Origin: Anaerolineales bacterium
GTDB lineage: Bacteria > Chloroflexota > Anaerolineae > Anaerolineales > Villigracilaceae
Direction of reading: 5' to 3'
DNA: 64,000 bases
Assembly (NCBI GenBank): GCA_030583905.1
Contig: CP129481.1
Coordinates: 124,001 to 188,000 of the forward strand
Translations under genes and position numbers: made by a program
Notes under the pieces: model-generated
Databases searched by the model: none
Told to the model about the DNA's origin: nothing
The model's input: only the letters and a program-made list of their open reading frames with translations
In this document: positions 1 through 9,019 of the stretch, one piece after another
Layout of the letters: every line of letters starts with the position of its first letter
Numbering within the stretch: the stretch's first letter is position 1

Positions 1-1404
1 GGCTGCGCCGTTACAGTACAGCCGGTCGGGGTATGCAGCCAGCACCTCGCATTTGAATCTTGTGCTCCCAACCATCAGATAAGGCAGGGCTGACTGATTC
101 AGGTTCTTCTTGAAGATGAGTGAAATGATTAATGTGTTGTTGGGCTGCGGGTTTATGCTGTATACACACGCGTCCTCATCCGCGCCGGTGGTGCACGATT
201 TCAGCGGGAAGTCGGCGGTCGAGGGCTGGGCGGCCGTCGGGTTGGAGATCGTTGTGGGTTTGTCGGTTGAGGTTGGTTTTTGTGAAGGCGGGGCTGTATT
301 CCGTGGCGGGGTATTGGATGGCACGGAAACCACCGACTGACCAGGGCCGGTTACTTCCGGTTGTCCGAGTGGAAATAAATTCAAGGCCCATCCTGCTCCA
401 AGACCGCCGAGACAAAGCAGTGCGATGACCAGGCCTCCCACAATGATTTTTTTGGACCAGGAGGGCGCCGGTTTGGGACTGACGTAGGAGGCTGTGACTG
501 TTGCGGGATCCTGTCCGTACATCGAAAAGGTCGTGGTCGCGCCTGACGATGTGATCGTATTGCCGTTTGACCGGATCAGACTGTTAAACGCATCAATCAC
601 ATCCTCCATGCTCTGGTAGCGCTGATCCGGATCCTTGGCTAGGACCTTCAACAGGAAACTTTCCACGCCTGGGGGGATGTTTTTGATGTAGCGGGTTGGG
701 CGCGGCAGGGGCTCACTGGCATGTTTTACGAGGACGCCAACGGGTGTATCGGCATTGAACGGCCGGCGCCCCGTTACCATTTCGTAAAAAACGATCCCCA
801 GGGCATAGATGTCCACGCGATGATCGAAGGTTGCTCCTGTGGCTTGTTCAGGAGACATGTATTCCGGGGTGCCGATCATAAAACCGGTCGAGGAAAGTTC
901 CTGGGTGACCTCATCGCCCAGGATCTTGACGATCCCAAAGTCAGATAAAACCGGCTGGTCCGCCTGGTTAAATAAAATATTCGACGGTTTGACATCGCGG
1001 TGGATGATGTTGCGTTCATGGGCAAATCTTAATGCGTGTGCCACTGGCAGCAGGGTGTTCACCGCTTGTTGCCATGATACGGCTCCATTGGACAGGCGTT
1101 TTTTTAGAGTCCCCCCTGGCAGGTATTCCATGACAATGAACGGGCTGCCATTTGCTTTTCCAAAATCCAGCACCTTGATGATGTTGGGGTGTTCCAGCTG
1201 TGCGGCGGCCTTGGCTTCGCGTTCAAACCGCTTCAAGGTCTTGTCTGCCATCTCCGGCGTTATGCGGTCGGTGCGAATAATTTTTAATGCCACCTGCTTT
1301 TCAAGGCGGGTATCGTAGGCCTTGTACACAATCGCCATCCCGCCTTTTCCGGTTTGATCTCCAAGCTGATAACGTTCAAAAAATTGACCTTTTCTTGCTT
1401 CCAT
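1..1404 (-). CDS. Receptor-type Ser/Thr protein kinase (3' end outside window)
   Basis: Translating the complement from the ATG at 1404 gives 468 codons open to the window edge. An Hanks-type kinase domain fills about residues 10-280. It shows the glycine loop GKGGMAIVYKA, the lysine in VALKII, HRDVKPSN, a DFG motif and TPEYMSPEQ in the activation segment. A single membrane segment follows near residues 318-338, then a Ser/Thr/Pro-rich stretch and an extracellular region that is cut off. This is the architecture of the PknB/PknF class: cytosolic kinase, one membrane anchor, external sensor. It lies downstream of an FHA-domain ABC exporter on the same strand, and FHA domains bind phosphothreonine, so the exporter is a likely substrate (inference). 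The ribosome site is weak (GGAGCAG). Confidence 0.93.
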   Translation of the reverse strand, partial: MEARKGQFFERYQLGDQTGKGGMAIVYKAYDTRLEKQVALKIIRTDRITPEMADKTLKRFEREAKAAAQLEHPNIIKVLDFGKANGSPFIVMEYLPGGTLKKRLSNGAVSWQQAVNTLLPVAHALRFAHERNIIHRDVKPSNILFNQADQPVLSDFGIVKILGDEVTQELSSTGFMIGTPEYMSPEQATGATFDHRVDIYALGIVFYEMVTGRRPFNADTPVGVLVKHASEPLPRPTRYIKNIPPGVESFLLKVLAKDPDQRYQSMEDVIDAFNSLIRSNGNTITSSGATTTFSMYGQDPATVTASYVSPKPAPSWSKKIIVGGLVIALLCLGGLGAGWALNLFPLGQPEVTGPGQSVVSVPSNTPPRNTAPPSQKPTSTDKPTTISNPTAAQPSTADFPLKSCTTGADEDACVYSINPQPNNTLIISLIFKKNLNQSALPYLMVGSTRFKCEVLAAYPDRLYCNGAA

Positions 1405-1472
1405 GACTGCTCCAGTCTATGAATCGTGCGATCTCATTGTCATGTGCTCAAAGAACTTCCGGATCACCTTGC

Positions 1473-1628
1473 TCATTGGGCTGCGTCTTCGATCTCCGCA
1501 AGCGGCTTTGATAAAACCCTCTCCTGCAAGGCGTTCGCTTGCGCATTGGACACCATATTCACATCCTCTGTCATGTCCAGTTCCGGGGCTTGGTGGTGCT
1601 TCCATGATGGCCTGATAATCTTTTTCAT
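1473..1628 (-). CDS. Possible 51-residue ORF in the kinase upstream region
   Basis: The roughly 520 bases between the exporter and the kinase hold no recognisable gene. The best candidate is a 51-codon frame starting MKKIIRPSW, with a GAAGG ribosome site six bases before the ATG. The predicted peptide is polar, without a membrane segment or known motif. Overlapping frames of similar length exist on both strands, so this may be chance. The kinase promoter must also lie somewhere here. Confidence 0.25.
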   Translation of the reverse strand: MKKIIRPSWKHHQAPELDMTEDVNMVSNAQANALQERVLSKPLAEIEDAAQ

Positions 1629-1925
1629 TTCCAACCTTCTGCCGGGAAGAGCATTTCCCACATTTTAACATTGAACTCCTTCGAATTCATAGTGGAGAAC
1701 ATTGCAGTACTGTTAGTCGTTGTTTTTAAGCGGTTTCCACGTTTCCGTGATGCGGCGTCGGCGCCCATGATTGTTGGGTCGGAACAATGCATTCCAGTGC
1801 ATGAAATGGATGTGACCGCATTCTGCCGATTGCGCTTCGCCGGGCTGTGCGGAAAGAGGGTGCTTGCATGGCGATTCACCGATGGAGTCTCCTGCACCGT
1901 TAACCGGTGACAGAATTGCCTTCGA

Positions 1926-4559
1926 TCATGTAATATCGCGCTTTTTCAAGGCGATTAGTGTGCCGCCAAAAAAGAACATGGTCAGGAGAAGCAACACCGT
2001 CCAATTCCCGATCAAATTGGATGCGTTTTGTGAATAATTCAAGGTAAAGCCATAAGGCGTGCGGATCTCGACGGGATCGGGGTTGTCAATGGTCACCAAT
2101 TCGTTCTCCACAATGGCTGGAACAGGGATGGGATTTCGACAACCCGGGAATTCCCGCATTTCATTGATAATGGTCACCGGTTCCCAGTCCGGAGCCGGTT
2201 TCTCCACTTCGACGGAAACTCTCTGTGAGATCGGGTCGGGTTGAAAGCGGGTGAGCGAGAGCGTATCAAGTTGTTCGAGATTTGCCGAAGCGCCGAACGC
2301 CTGCATGGTCCAGCGGGTGAGGGTGCCATAGGAAAGGAATCTCGCCGCACCGGGTAGTTCGAAGATCACACCGGCAAAGGTGATCTGGAGGAAGAGGACG
2401 CCAAGGATAACGTATGTGACGGTGTTCTGATTGGGCGCAAGCGAGGAAATGAACAACCCAAGGCTGATCGCGGTCAGCACGGCCAGAAACAGTGTCAGAT
2501 ACATTTCAACCGCAACCGGCAAAAATACACCCCTCGAAGGGAACTTCACATGCAGTCCGATCACCAGCAGGAACAACATGCTTTGCACGGCGGCAAAGGT
2601 ACCCAGCGGGATGACTTTGGAGATCAGATACGGGATGAGCTGCAGGAAGACCATGCGTTCGCGCAGATAGATCGTCTGTTCCTTGACGATCTCATACGCG
2701 GATGAGAACAAACCCAGCATGACCGCCGTCAGTGCCATGATAAACAATAATTTTTGGGCATTTCCGACAACAAAATAACTGGCACTGGTGGCACCCTCCG
2801 CCATCTCTGCCGCCAATTGCCTGCTGATCGAGGCAAGCGGATCGCCTGTCAGCCAGTTGGAATCGGCGATTCCAAGGATCAGGAACGCTAACAGCGGCAT
2901 GACGGCGAGCAGGATGGTCAACAGAACGCGGTCTCGAAAAATCAGTGCAAAGTAGCGTTTGGTGAGCAGAAAAAATTGAAGAAGGAAGCTTTGGATCGAT
3001 AAACGTTCCGGGCCGAGGCTTCGCCCTTTGCCGCTGCGCCCGCTGTGGGTCAGGGTCTGGAAGCGTTCAGTCACCGTTTTGAAGAAGGGGGACTGGCGAA
3101 ACTGTTCATCCCACGATCTGGCTTTCTCCTTCGATTTGGCTGGATCGGCATCAGAAATCTCGTTATAGATCTGGGCAAAATCATTGTTCTTGACATCGAA
3201 AAAATCGCATGCCTCGCTTGGCGGGCCGTAATAGACCAGCCGCCCTTGCGCCATGAACGCCACTTGATGGCACTCGGTGATGTTGGCAGTGGCATGTGTG
3301 ACCAGAACAATGGTCTTGCCGCCATCCGCCAATTTTCGGAGAATGACCATGACCTTTTTCTCAAGGCCGGGGTCAAGACCCGAGGTTGGTTCATCCAAAA
3401 AAAACAGGGATGGATCAGCCAGCAGTTCGACCGCGATGCTGGCGCGTTTGCGCTGTCCACCGCTCAGGCTGGATATGCGTTGATCTCGTTGGGCCGTCAA
3501 TTCAACCTGATCGAGTGCGTGGTTTATTCGATGGGCAATTTCTTCGTTGGATGTGTCGGAAGGGAGGCGCAGGCGGGCGGAATATTCCAGTGCCTCCTGC
3601 ACGTTCAGATCGGAATGCAGAATATCGTCCTGTGGCACATATCCGATGATCGAACGGTACGCATCGTAGTTTTTGTATAGATCATCACCCTCCACCAGGA
3701 CTTGTCCCTCCGGTGGATTCAACCCGCTCAAGGTTTTCATCAGTGTGGATTTTCCTGCGCCGCTCCCGCCCACCAGTGCGATGAATTCCTGCGGATAGCA
3801 GGAAATGTTGACATCGTTCAGGATCGCCTTACGTTGCGAACCCTTCCCGACCTGCCATGTGATTTTCTTTCCATCCAGCCGCAAGCCCCTGGTCGCAGCG
3901 GAGCGACTGAGTCTTCCCTGCCCTTCATACTCCATTCGAAATGGTCCGATCTGGATGATGTCCCCGACCTTGAGCAGCTCCGTGCGGGAAATGCGTTTCC
4001 CATTCAGTACCGTCCCATTCTTGCTACCAAGATCAGTGATGGACCATTCCGGCACTCCCGATTGAAGGACCGCGTGACGTCGCGAGATGACCGGCGCATT
4101 GAGATGAATATCTGCTTCTTTTCCCCGCCCAATGACCTGCCTGCCGGTCCCGGAAGGGGTCACCGGGCGAAGGGGAACATATCCGGACGTGGGCGATGGA
4201 CTTTCCGCAGCCGTTTCCATGCCGGTCGGGATCTGGGCAGGCATTTCTTTTTCCCCGCCAAGTTGGAATGTTAGTACGACGGCCCGTTCGCGCTTCCGTC
4301 CAAGTTGAAGGCTCATCCCATCTTCCACGCGGAGACTATGGATGCGCTCGCCGTTCAGGAAGGTTCCATTTTTACTGTCAAGGTCAGTGTAATGCCAGGC
4401 GTCGGATCGTCTCTCCAGTCGTGCATGTTTTCGCGAGACGATTTCGGCAGACAGAATGATGTCGTTATCCGGTTCGCGTCCCAGGTCAAACGAGTCGCGG
4501 TCCAGTTCCATCTGTTGCGTCAATCCCGAGGGCAGGAGGATGATCAGGGTTGGTTTCAT
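1926..4559 (-). CDS. FHA-FHA-ABC exporter fusion (ABCG-type half transporter)
   Basis: The 877-residue protein carries two forkhead-associated domains (about residues 20-90 and 140-215). An ABC ATPase domain follows, with Walker A GGSGAGKST near 262, signature LSGGQRKR near 366 and Walker B LFFLDEP near 384. The C-terminal ABC-2 membrane domain (about 530-877) has six likely segments and a large external loop before the last helix. This is the arrangement of mycobacterial Rv1747, whose FHA domains are recognised by the neighbouring kinase PknF. The same pairing occurs here with the kinase just downstream. The transported substrate is unknown; in the Rv1747 case cell-envelope lipids are suspected. 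The two FHA domains in tandem suggest phosphorylation-controlled oligomerisation. Confidence 0.93.
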   Translation of the reverse strand: MKPTLIILLPSGLTQQMELDRDSFDLGREPDNDIILSAEIVSRKHARLERRSDAWHYTDLDSKNGTFLNGERIHSLRVEDGMSLQLGRKRERAVVLTFQLGGEKEMPAQIPTGMETAAESPSPTSGYVPLRPVTPSGTGRQVIGRGKEADIHLNAPVISRRHAVLQSGVPEWSITDLGSKNGTVLNGKRISRTELLKVGDIIQIGPFRMEYEGQGRLSRSAATRGLRLDGKKITWQVGKGSQRKAILNDVNISCYPQEFIALVGGSGAGKSTLMKTLSGLNPPEGQVLVEGDDLYKNYDAYRSIIGYVPQDDILHSDLNVQEALEYSARLRLPSDTSNEEIAHRINHALDQVELTAQRDQRISSLSGGQRKRASIAVELLADPSLFFLDEPTSGLDPGLEKKVMVILRKLADGGKTIVLVTHATANITECHQVAFMAQGRLVYYGPPSEACDFFDVKNNDFAQIYNEISDADPAKSKEKARSWDEQFRQSPFFKTVTERFQTLTHSGRSGKGRSLGPERLSIQSFLLQFFLLTKRYFALIFRDRVLLTILLAVMPLLAFLILGIADSNWLTGDPLASISRQLAAEMAEGATSASYFVVGNAQKLLFIMALTAVMLGLFSSAYEIVKEQTIYLRERMVFLQLIPYLISKVIPLGTFAAVQSMLFLLVIGLHVKFPSRGVFLPVAVEMYLTLFLAVLTAISLGLFISSLAPNQNTVTYVILGVLFLQITFAGVIFELPGAARFLSYGTLTRWTMQAFGASANLEQLDTLSLTRFQPDPISQRVSVEVEKPAPDWEPVTIINEMREFPGCRNPIPVPAIVENELVTIDNPDPVEIRTPYGFTLNYSQNASNLIGNWTVLLLLTMFFFGGTLIALKKRDIT

Positions 4560-5031
4560 GCAGGCATCTCCGATGCATTATGTGGTTGTTGGAGCAAAAG
4601 TGAAGTAGAAATTTGGCGACCTATAAAGTCCCGCTTTGCAGTCAATGCCCGATCGATGCCCAGTCCTTGCTGGCAGGAGCATAAGATCGTTGCTCTTTGA
4701 GATCGATCCCGGCTTCATGACGGGCATCGCATTTCTGTCTGAGGTTTCATTTTCACCGTGATATTGTCCGCTGATTTCCCGGTTGATTTGATATGGTGAT
4801 GCGCAAAAAATGATTCTATGTCAGTATAAAATAGGAGGGTTTGCTTAGTCAACGGGTCATTCGTCATAAAATGCTTGGTTTCAATATTTACGCCCGCCCT
4901 TAAGTGTGCCTGGATATTTAGGACATCAAAAATATCATGTTCGAGTATTCATGGATGCTAATATGCCCTTGATGGCTGTTATTTCAGGGGAGCGAAGGGA
5001 TGAAGGTGTAGGCGGTTGTCAGGCAGACAAC
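4560..5031. other. Gene-poor spacer
   Basis: About 470 bases with no supported gene. The middle (about 4800-4960) is AT-rich. The ABC exporter promoter should lie in the first 200 bases on the minus strand, but I see no convincing -35/-10 pair. No terminator hairpin for the cluster that ends at 5032 was found. Confidence 0.5.
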
Positions 5032-6126
5032 TCACATCGTCAGAAATCCCCACTCCACGGGCGGTAATATTCCAAACTTCCGCCAATCTCCCATCACCAC
5101 GGCGGCATCCTCCGGCAATCGACGCAGCGCCCAACCGGCGTTCTCCCGCACCCAGTTCGGGCTGAGCTGGGCATACACCAACCGCACCCCTGTCCGGCGG
5201 CAATATCTCAGGGCGGATTTCATGCGCTTCCTCGTGGTGCTCTCGATGGCCTCCTTCTTTTTGTGCTCATCCCCCACCTCCAGCCAGAACAGCGTCTCGT
5301 ACCCCTGCAGCCTGCCCCAGGCAAGCGCATCGGGATAGACGGACATGCCCGGCAGCATGCTCTCGCTCCAGCCGGTCCAGATCTCGGCGCGTGGATAGGC
5401 GCTCCTGAGCCATGCCTGCCAGCGGCGGGAGATGCTGCGGTGCGGGGTGCAGATCTTGCCGGGGTTCACTTCCTTGAAGCGGCTGAAATGGATCCCCTTG
5501 GGCGCGCCCCAACTGCGCAGGGCGAGGGAGGTGCCCTGCCGCGTCGGATGCCAGAGCGGGAAGGGATCGGCTTTCGTCGGGTCGTCCTCGTTCCTGCCGA
5601 TCTTGTGGACCGTCAGACCGCGTTTCTTGAGCGCCTCCAGGATCTCACAGATCGCATGCCCGGACGATCCGGTCAGGGAGGCGATCTCGTCCTGATGCCC
5701 TTTCCGGATGCGCACCAGGACCTGCAGGCACTTCAGTTCATCTGGGGAGATGCTGGGAAGATCGTCAACCGCTTTGGGGGGCGGGAGCGGGGCGGAATGG
5801 AACAGCCTGGGTGGGTGGGAAAAACCGTGAAACTCCGGTGCGACCCCGGCGGAGGTGAGCGCGTATGGGATGGATAGTCCACGGCGCATGGCGAGTTTGA
5901 CCTCCATCCGATACCACTCGCCCGGCGCATCCACCCGCAGCCACAACGAGGCGCCGGGTCTTTTCCTGTTGAGTTCCGCCACCAGACGCTGCAACAGGGG
6001 GCGATACCGGAAAGGCGGCAGTCCATTCAAGGCATGGATGTCGAAGATGAAAGTGTCGGTATAACCGCCCTCATGGTTCAGGCTGATCCAATTCGAAAAG
6101 GTGATGTTGCCAATACGCACGGTCAT
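5032..6126 (-). CDS. Winged-helix protein of the mobile-type cluster, replication-relaxation-like (tentative)
   Basis: The 364-residue protein begins MTVRIGNITF. The ATG at 6126 sits two bases after the stop of the M23 peptidase gene; a longer upstream frame only overlaps that gene and is rejected. Residues about 125-175 (SPDELKCLQVLVRIRKG through EALKKRGLTVHKIG) read like a winged-helix domain. The C-terminal part has PDALAWG, then FWLEVGDEHKKKEAI and a run ending RLVYAQL, which resembles the nuclease-like fold of replication-relaxation proteins on actinobacterial conjugative elements. I do not recognise the family with certainty. As the last gene of a conjugation-like run, a DNA-processing or copy-control role is plausible. 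Confidence 0.6.
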   Translation of the reverse strand: MTVRIGNITFSNWISLNHEGGYTDTFIFDIHALNGLPPFRYRPLLQRLVAELNRKRPGASLWLRVDAPGEWYRMEVKLAMRRGLSIPYALTSAGVAPEFHGFSHPPRLFHSAPLPPPKAVDDLPSISPDELKCLQVLVRIRKGHQDEIASLTGSSGHAICEILEALKKRGLTVHKIGRNEDDPTKADPFPLWHPTRQGTSLALRSWGAPKGIHFSRFKEVNPGKICTPHRSISRRWQAWLRSAYPRAEIWTGWSESMLPGMSVYPDALAWGRLQGYETLFWLEVGDEHKKKEAIESTTRKRMKSALRYCRRTGVRLVYAQLSPNWVRENAGWALRRLPEDAAVVMGDWRKFGILPPVEWGFLTM

Positions 6127-6128
6127 GA

Positions 6129-6815
6129 CTACTCCGAACAACCGATACGGATGATTTCGTCGGAGGTGAAATAATTCTGCGGGTTGAGCCAGACCGAACG
6201 TTTCTCCCCGGTCTGCTGCCTGATGCCGTAATGCAGGTGCGGACCGGTGCTGTTGCCGGTGTTGCCGCTCAAGCCCACCACGTGGTTGTAACCGAGGACC
6301 TGCCCCGCCGAGACTGAAATGCTGCTCAGGTGCGCCAGCCAGACCTGATAACCGTTGTTTTCCACCACCACCAGGTTGCCCCAGGGACCGTTCGGACCCG
6401 CCCAGACCACCTTCCCCGCCAGGGTGGTGTGAATGGGTGTGCCTTCGTTGACGGGAAAGTCCACGCCGGTGTGGGTCTTGTAATACGGGTCCTGAAACAC
6501 ACAACCCAGCAGGGGTTTGTCATGCCATTTGCTCCAATGCTGGATCGGACCGATCAGGGGCACGCCGTGGATGTCCGCGTCCGGACCGGCATATCCATCC
6601 CACGGCACCCCTCCGCCAGCCGGGAGTGAGCCGTTGTCACCGGTCTCACTGTCGGCTGGTATGTCAAGCAGCCAGCGCTCCACGCCCGGCTGCGCCCAGG
6701 CCGGGAGCTGGGGGATGGTCAGGGCGACCAGGATCACGTACCCGACCACCAACGCTGCCCCGCACATTAACGGGGCGGACATCATGGCGATCGAAAGGCG
6801 CAGGAAGCCCTTCAC
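6129..6815 (-). CDS. M23-family (LytM) peptidase, membrane-anchored
   Basis: The 228-residue protein has one N-terminal membrane segment (about 10-35) and a C-terminal M23 zinc peptidase domain. Metal ligands are visible in HTGVDFP (about 113-119) and GPHLHYGIR (about 191-199). It starts at a GTG whose first base overlaps the TAG of the upstream tadB-like gene (TAGTG), so the two are translationally coupled. Gram-positive conjugation systems use a cell-wall hydrolase of this kind to open peptidoglycan for the transfer channel; from its place in the cluster I infer the same role. Confidence 0.85.
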   Translation of the reverse strand: MKGFLRLSIAMMSAPLMCGAALVVGYVILVALTIPQLPAWAQPGVERWLLDIPADSETGDNGSLPAGGGVPWDGYAGPDADIHGVPLIGPIQHWSKWHDKPLLGCVFQDPYYKTHTGVDFPVNEGTPIHTTLAGKVVWAGPNGPWGNLVVVENNGYQVWLAHLSSISVSAGQVLGYNHVVGLSGNTGNSTGPHLHYGIRQQTGEKRSVWLNPQNYFTSDEIIRIGCSE

Positions 6816-7747
6816 TACAGGACCCGTCCGAGACGGTCCAGCCGAATCTCGCCCTGCTGCCCCGCCTGCAGACCCATCGAAGCTTCGATGGACAAGCCGT
6901 TGCGGATCATGCGCATTGAGAGCCAGTAGGACACACCGGAGCCGATAATCACCGGAGACAAGAATATGGGATTACCAGAATACAATTTCCCGACTTCCGG
7001 AGTCGTGATGGCGATCAGGACCAGGACAGCCGGTGGAAAGAGCGCGAGAAAACGCGCCTGCCATTCCACGCCTTTCGCAGCAGCACGCGCGCGGGACAGC
7101 ACCTCCACCACTGTCCCAAGAGTCTTTCGCAGGGATGCAACGAGCGGACCAATCTCGATGCGTCCTTCAATGGATGCAAGTAAGGATGTGGCAACAATAT
7201 CCACGGCGGGATTGTCCCAGGCGGTGGTCCATTCACGGACAGCTAGCGCCGCTTCATCGGCAGGGGCGGTGCGGAGCCGCACAACCAGATCGCCCAGCAC
7301 CATCCTGCCATCCGGTCCCACAGCTTGCGCGGCATCATCGAGCGCATCTCCTAAAGGCTTGCCTTGTGAGAGCAGAGTCTCCACGACTCCCAGGCCGCGC
7401 AAGATATCCTTGGCTTGTTTCAAGCGGAACTCCTGACGTTTATCGGAAAGTGTGCCGGCATAGAGCAAACCACCCGCAATCGCAAACAGGATCGCGGGGA
7501 AGATGCCAAGGAACATGCCACCAATCAGACCGCCGCCCACCCAGATGAGAAAGCCGTAGGCGATCTGGTTGAACGACAGGCCGGTCCCGGTCTGGCGCGC
7601 GAATTTTTCGGGGTCGAACTTCTTCTTCGGCGGGGCGATGCCCATCGCCCTCGCCATGCCCGCTTCATCCACCGTGCGACGCCAGCCAATGGTGATCGGG
7701 ATGGCTGCCAGCGCCAATGCGCCAAGGATTGAAATCAACGTGATCAT
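6815..7747 (-). CDS. tadB: TadB-like type II/IV pilus inner-membrane platform protein
   Basis: The 310-residue protein has an N-terminal membrane helix, a helix pair at about 65-105, a T2SSF (GspF) cytoplasmic domain (about 115-240) and two C-terminal helices. The motif run LKQAKDILRGLGVVETLLSQGKPLGDALDDAA is typical of the family. TadB and TadC together form the platform on which the CpaF ATPase drives Flp pilus assembly. A matching TadC lies about 41 kb away at 48753-49646, and no CpaF is visible in the window. The gene starts one base after the stop of the PrgI-like gene. Confidence 0.8.
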   Translation of the reverse strand: MITLISILGALALAAIPITIGWRRTVDEAGMARAMGIAPPKKKFDPEKFARQTGTGLSFNQIAYGFLIWVGGGLIGGMFLGIFPAILFAIAGGLLYAGTLSDKRQEFRLKQAKDILRGLGVVETLLSQGKPLGDALDDAAQAVGPDGRMVLGDLVVRLRTAPADEAALAVREWTTAWDNPAVDIVATSLLASIEGRIEIGPLVASLRKTLGTVVEVLSRARAAAKGVEWQARFLALFPPAVLVLIAITTPEVGKLYSGNPIFLSPVIIGSGVSYWLSMRMIRNGLSIEASMGLQAGQQGEIRLDRLGRVL

Positions 7748-7748
7748 A

Positions 7749-8240
7749 TTATCTCCGGATTAACCAAAATGCGAGTTCCTGCGCGCCGCCGGTTGCCAGC
7801 CAGACGGTGAAGTAAATTCCCACGACTCCAAGAAGAACTGTTAACAGCGGATAGACGCCGACTTCGTTCCATGCGAGGTCAACAGGTCGCAGGGCGGTGT
7901 GTGCGGTCTGCGGTTGACGGGCAGGCGCAGGGCGTTCATGCTTCGCTGTTGGACGCTGTGCTTTTTGTTTGGGTGGAGACGGATCGCCTTCTGTTTTGCG
8001 TGTGGCTGCTTGTTGGTTGACATACTGACGGGTCTGCATGGAATAGCGAAAGCGCCGCATCAACCAGACTTCCGGTGGGACGCGGTCGGGTCCGAGGCGC
8101 AAGAGTGCCAACGCCATGAAGGAGACCAATACCAGAAAACCGATCACCATCCTTGCGGTGAAGGAGAGCGGCAGGAACAGACACAGCACGGCCAGTAGCG
8201 CGCCAGCGCCGAGGATGCCAAGGTCGCGGTCGTTGAACAT
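7749..8240 (-). CDS. PrgI-like membrane protein (VirB3-type)
   Basis: The 163-residue protein has two adjacent N-terminal membrane helices (about 8-48) and then VPPEVWLMRRFRYSMQTRQYV. This helix pair followed by a basic P-x-E-x-W-L-x-R-R stretch is characteristic of PrgI-family proteins of Gram-positive type IV secretion. A Pro/Lys/Gln-rich linker and a C-terminal helix (about 132-155) follow. PrgI/VirB3 proteins normally dock the VirB4 ATPase; none is encoded nearby. The position between a pilin-like gene and TadB makes this cluster look like a conjugation/Tad hybrid. Confidence 0.65.
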   Translation of the reverse strand: MFNDRDLGILGAGALLAVLCLFLPLSFTARMVIGFLVLVSFMALALLRLGPDRVPPEVWLMRRFRYSMQTRQYVNQQAATRKTEGDPSPPKQKAQRPTAKHERPAPARQPQTAHTALRPVDLAWNEVGVYPLLTVLLGVVGIYFTVWLATGGAQELAFWLIRR

Positions 8241-8247
8241 GACGCTC

Positions 8248-8514
8248 CTAAAACGGCGGTTTGGGCTGGAAGTTTTTCAACATCTCACCCAACTGTGGCA
8301 GAAAGAGGAAGGCAAACAACACAATAATGACCAGACCGACCACGCCGATGATCGCCATCGAGGTCATGCGGCTTCCGCCGAATGCCATACCGGCCGTGCC
8401 TTGTAGAATGAAATATAGACCGCCGAGTAAGGCCACAACGATCAAGAGTCCTGCCATGAATGCCCAGGCGTCGCGGGCAATCGCCAGAATTTGTTCCATG
8501 ATGGGATCGAACAT
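8248..8514 (-). CDS. Small two-helix membrane protein (VirB2/TrbC-like)
   Basis: The 88-residue protein starts at the ATG at 8514, preceded by AAAGGAGAAG at good spacing; a longer frame to 8586 lacks a ribosome site. It has two membrane helices (about 20-42 and 52-75) joined by a short Gly/Ser loop, and almost no soluble part. That is the size and topology of VirB2/TrbC pilins of type IV secretion, but there is no sequence signature, so the name is by analogy and position. Confidence 0.65.
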   Translation of the reverse strand: MFDPIMEQILAIARDAWAFMAGLLIVVALLGGLYFILQGTAGMAFGGSRMTSMAIIGVVGLVIIVLFAFLFLPQLGEMLKNFQPKPPF

Positions 8515-8536
8515 AAATATCTTCTCCTTTGAAATT

Positions 8537-9019
8537 TCAACAAGTACCAAGAAACCAGGCAGCCAGAGGAATGGCAGCGCTGGCAAGGATCATGCCAAAG
8601 AGCGCTTCACCACTTTCGATCAGCGCATTCGCGAAGGAAGATGCACCACCAATCGAAGCAGAGAACATTGTGATGAAGGCTGCATTCAACATGCGCAGGG
8701 CTGCCAGCCCGCCGATCAACCCCGAGGCAAGTGTGCCCAATTCGCTGATCGGTCCACATCCACCTGCACCGGGCAAGGTGGATTGCAAGGCACTCACGAT
8801 CTGCGGGATGCCAAGGAAGGCAAACAAGCCGAGTGCGACGATGGAAATCAGGGCAGAGATGGATTCCCACACCCAAAGATTTGCACCGAGCACAGAGGCG
8901 GAACTCACGCGCAGCATTTGTGCAATGCCAGCCAAAAGCGCAAATGCGATGAATGCACCAGCTATAGCAACCCAGGCTTCGCGCAGGAAGGTCAATAAAA
9001 GGGATGTGACTTCACTCAT
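8537..9019 (-). CDS. Membrane protein with four to five helices, secretion cluster
   Basis: The 160-residue protein is almost entirely hydrophobic, with about four helices and a CGP loop near the middle. Its start overlaps the stop of the upstream ATPase gene by four bases (ATGA), so it is translated in series with it. No family is recognised. Small polytopic proteins of this kind accompany VirB6/TrbL-type channel genes in conjugation clusters; a structural channel role is inferred only from context. Confidence 0.7.
   Translation of the reverse strand: MSEVTSLLLTFLREAWVAIAGAFIAFALLAGIAQMLRVSSASVLGANLWVWESISALISIVALGLFAFLGIPQIVSALQSTLPGAGGCGPISELGTLASGLIGGLAALRMLNAAFITMFSASIGGASSFANALIESGEALFGMILASAAIPLAAWFLGTC

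Noticed and set aside
3045..3680. 211-codon plus-strand frame opposite the ABC ATPase domain
   Set aside because: It mirrors the strongly conserved ATPase motifs on the minus strand; no ribosome site.
5032..6504. 490-codon version of the winged-helix gene
   Set aside because: The extra 126 codons overlap the M23 peptidase gene and are low-complexity; the ATG at 6126 right after that gene's stop is the natural start.
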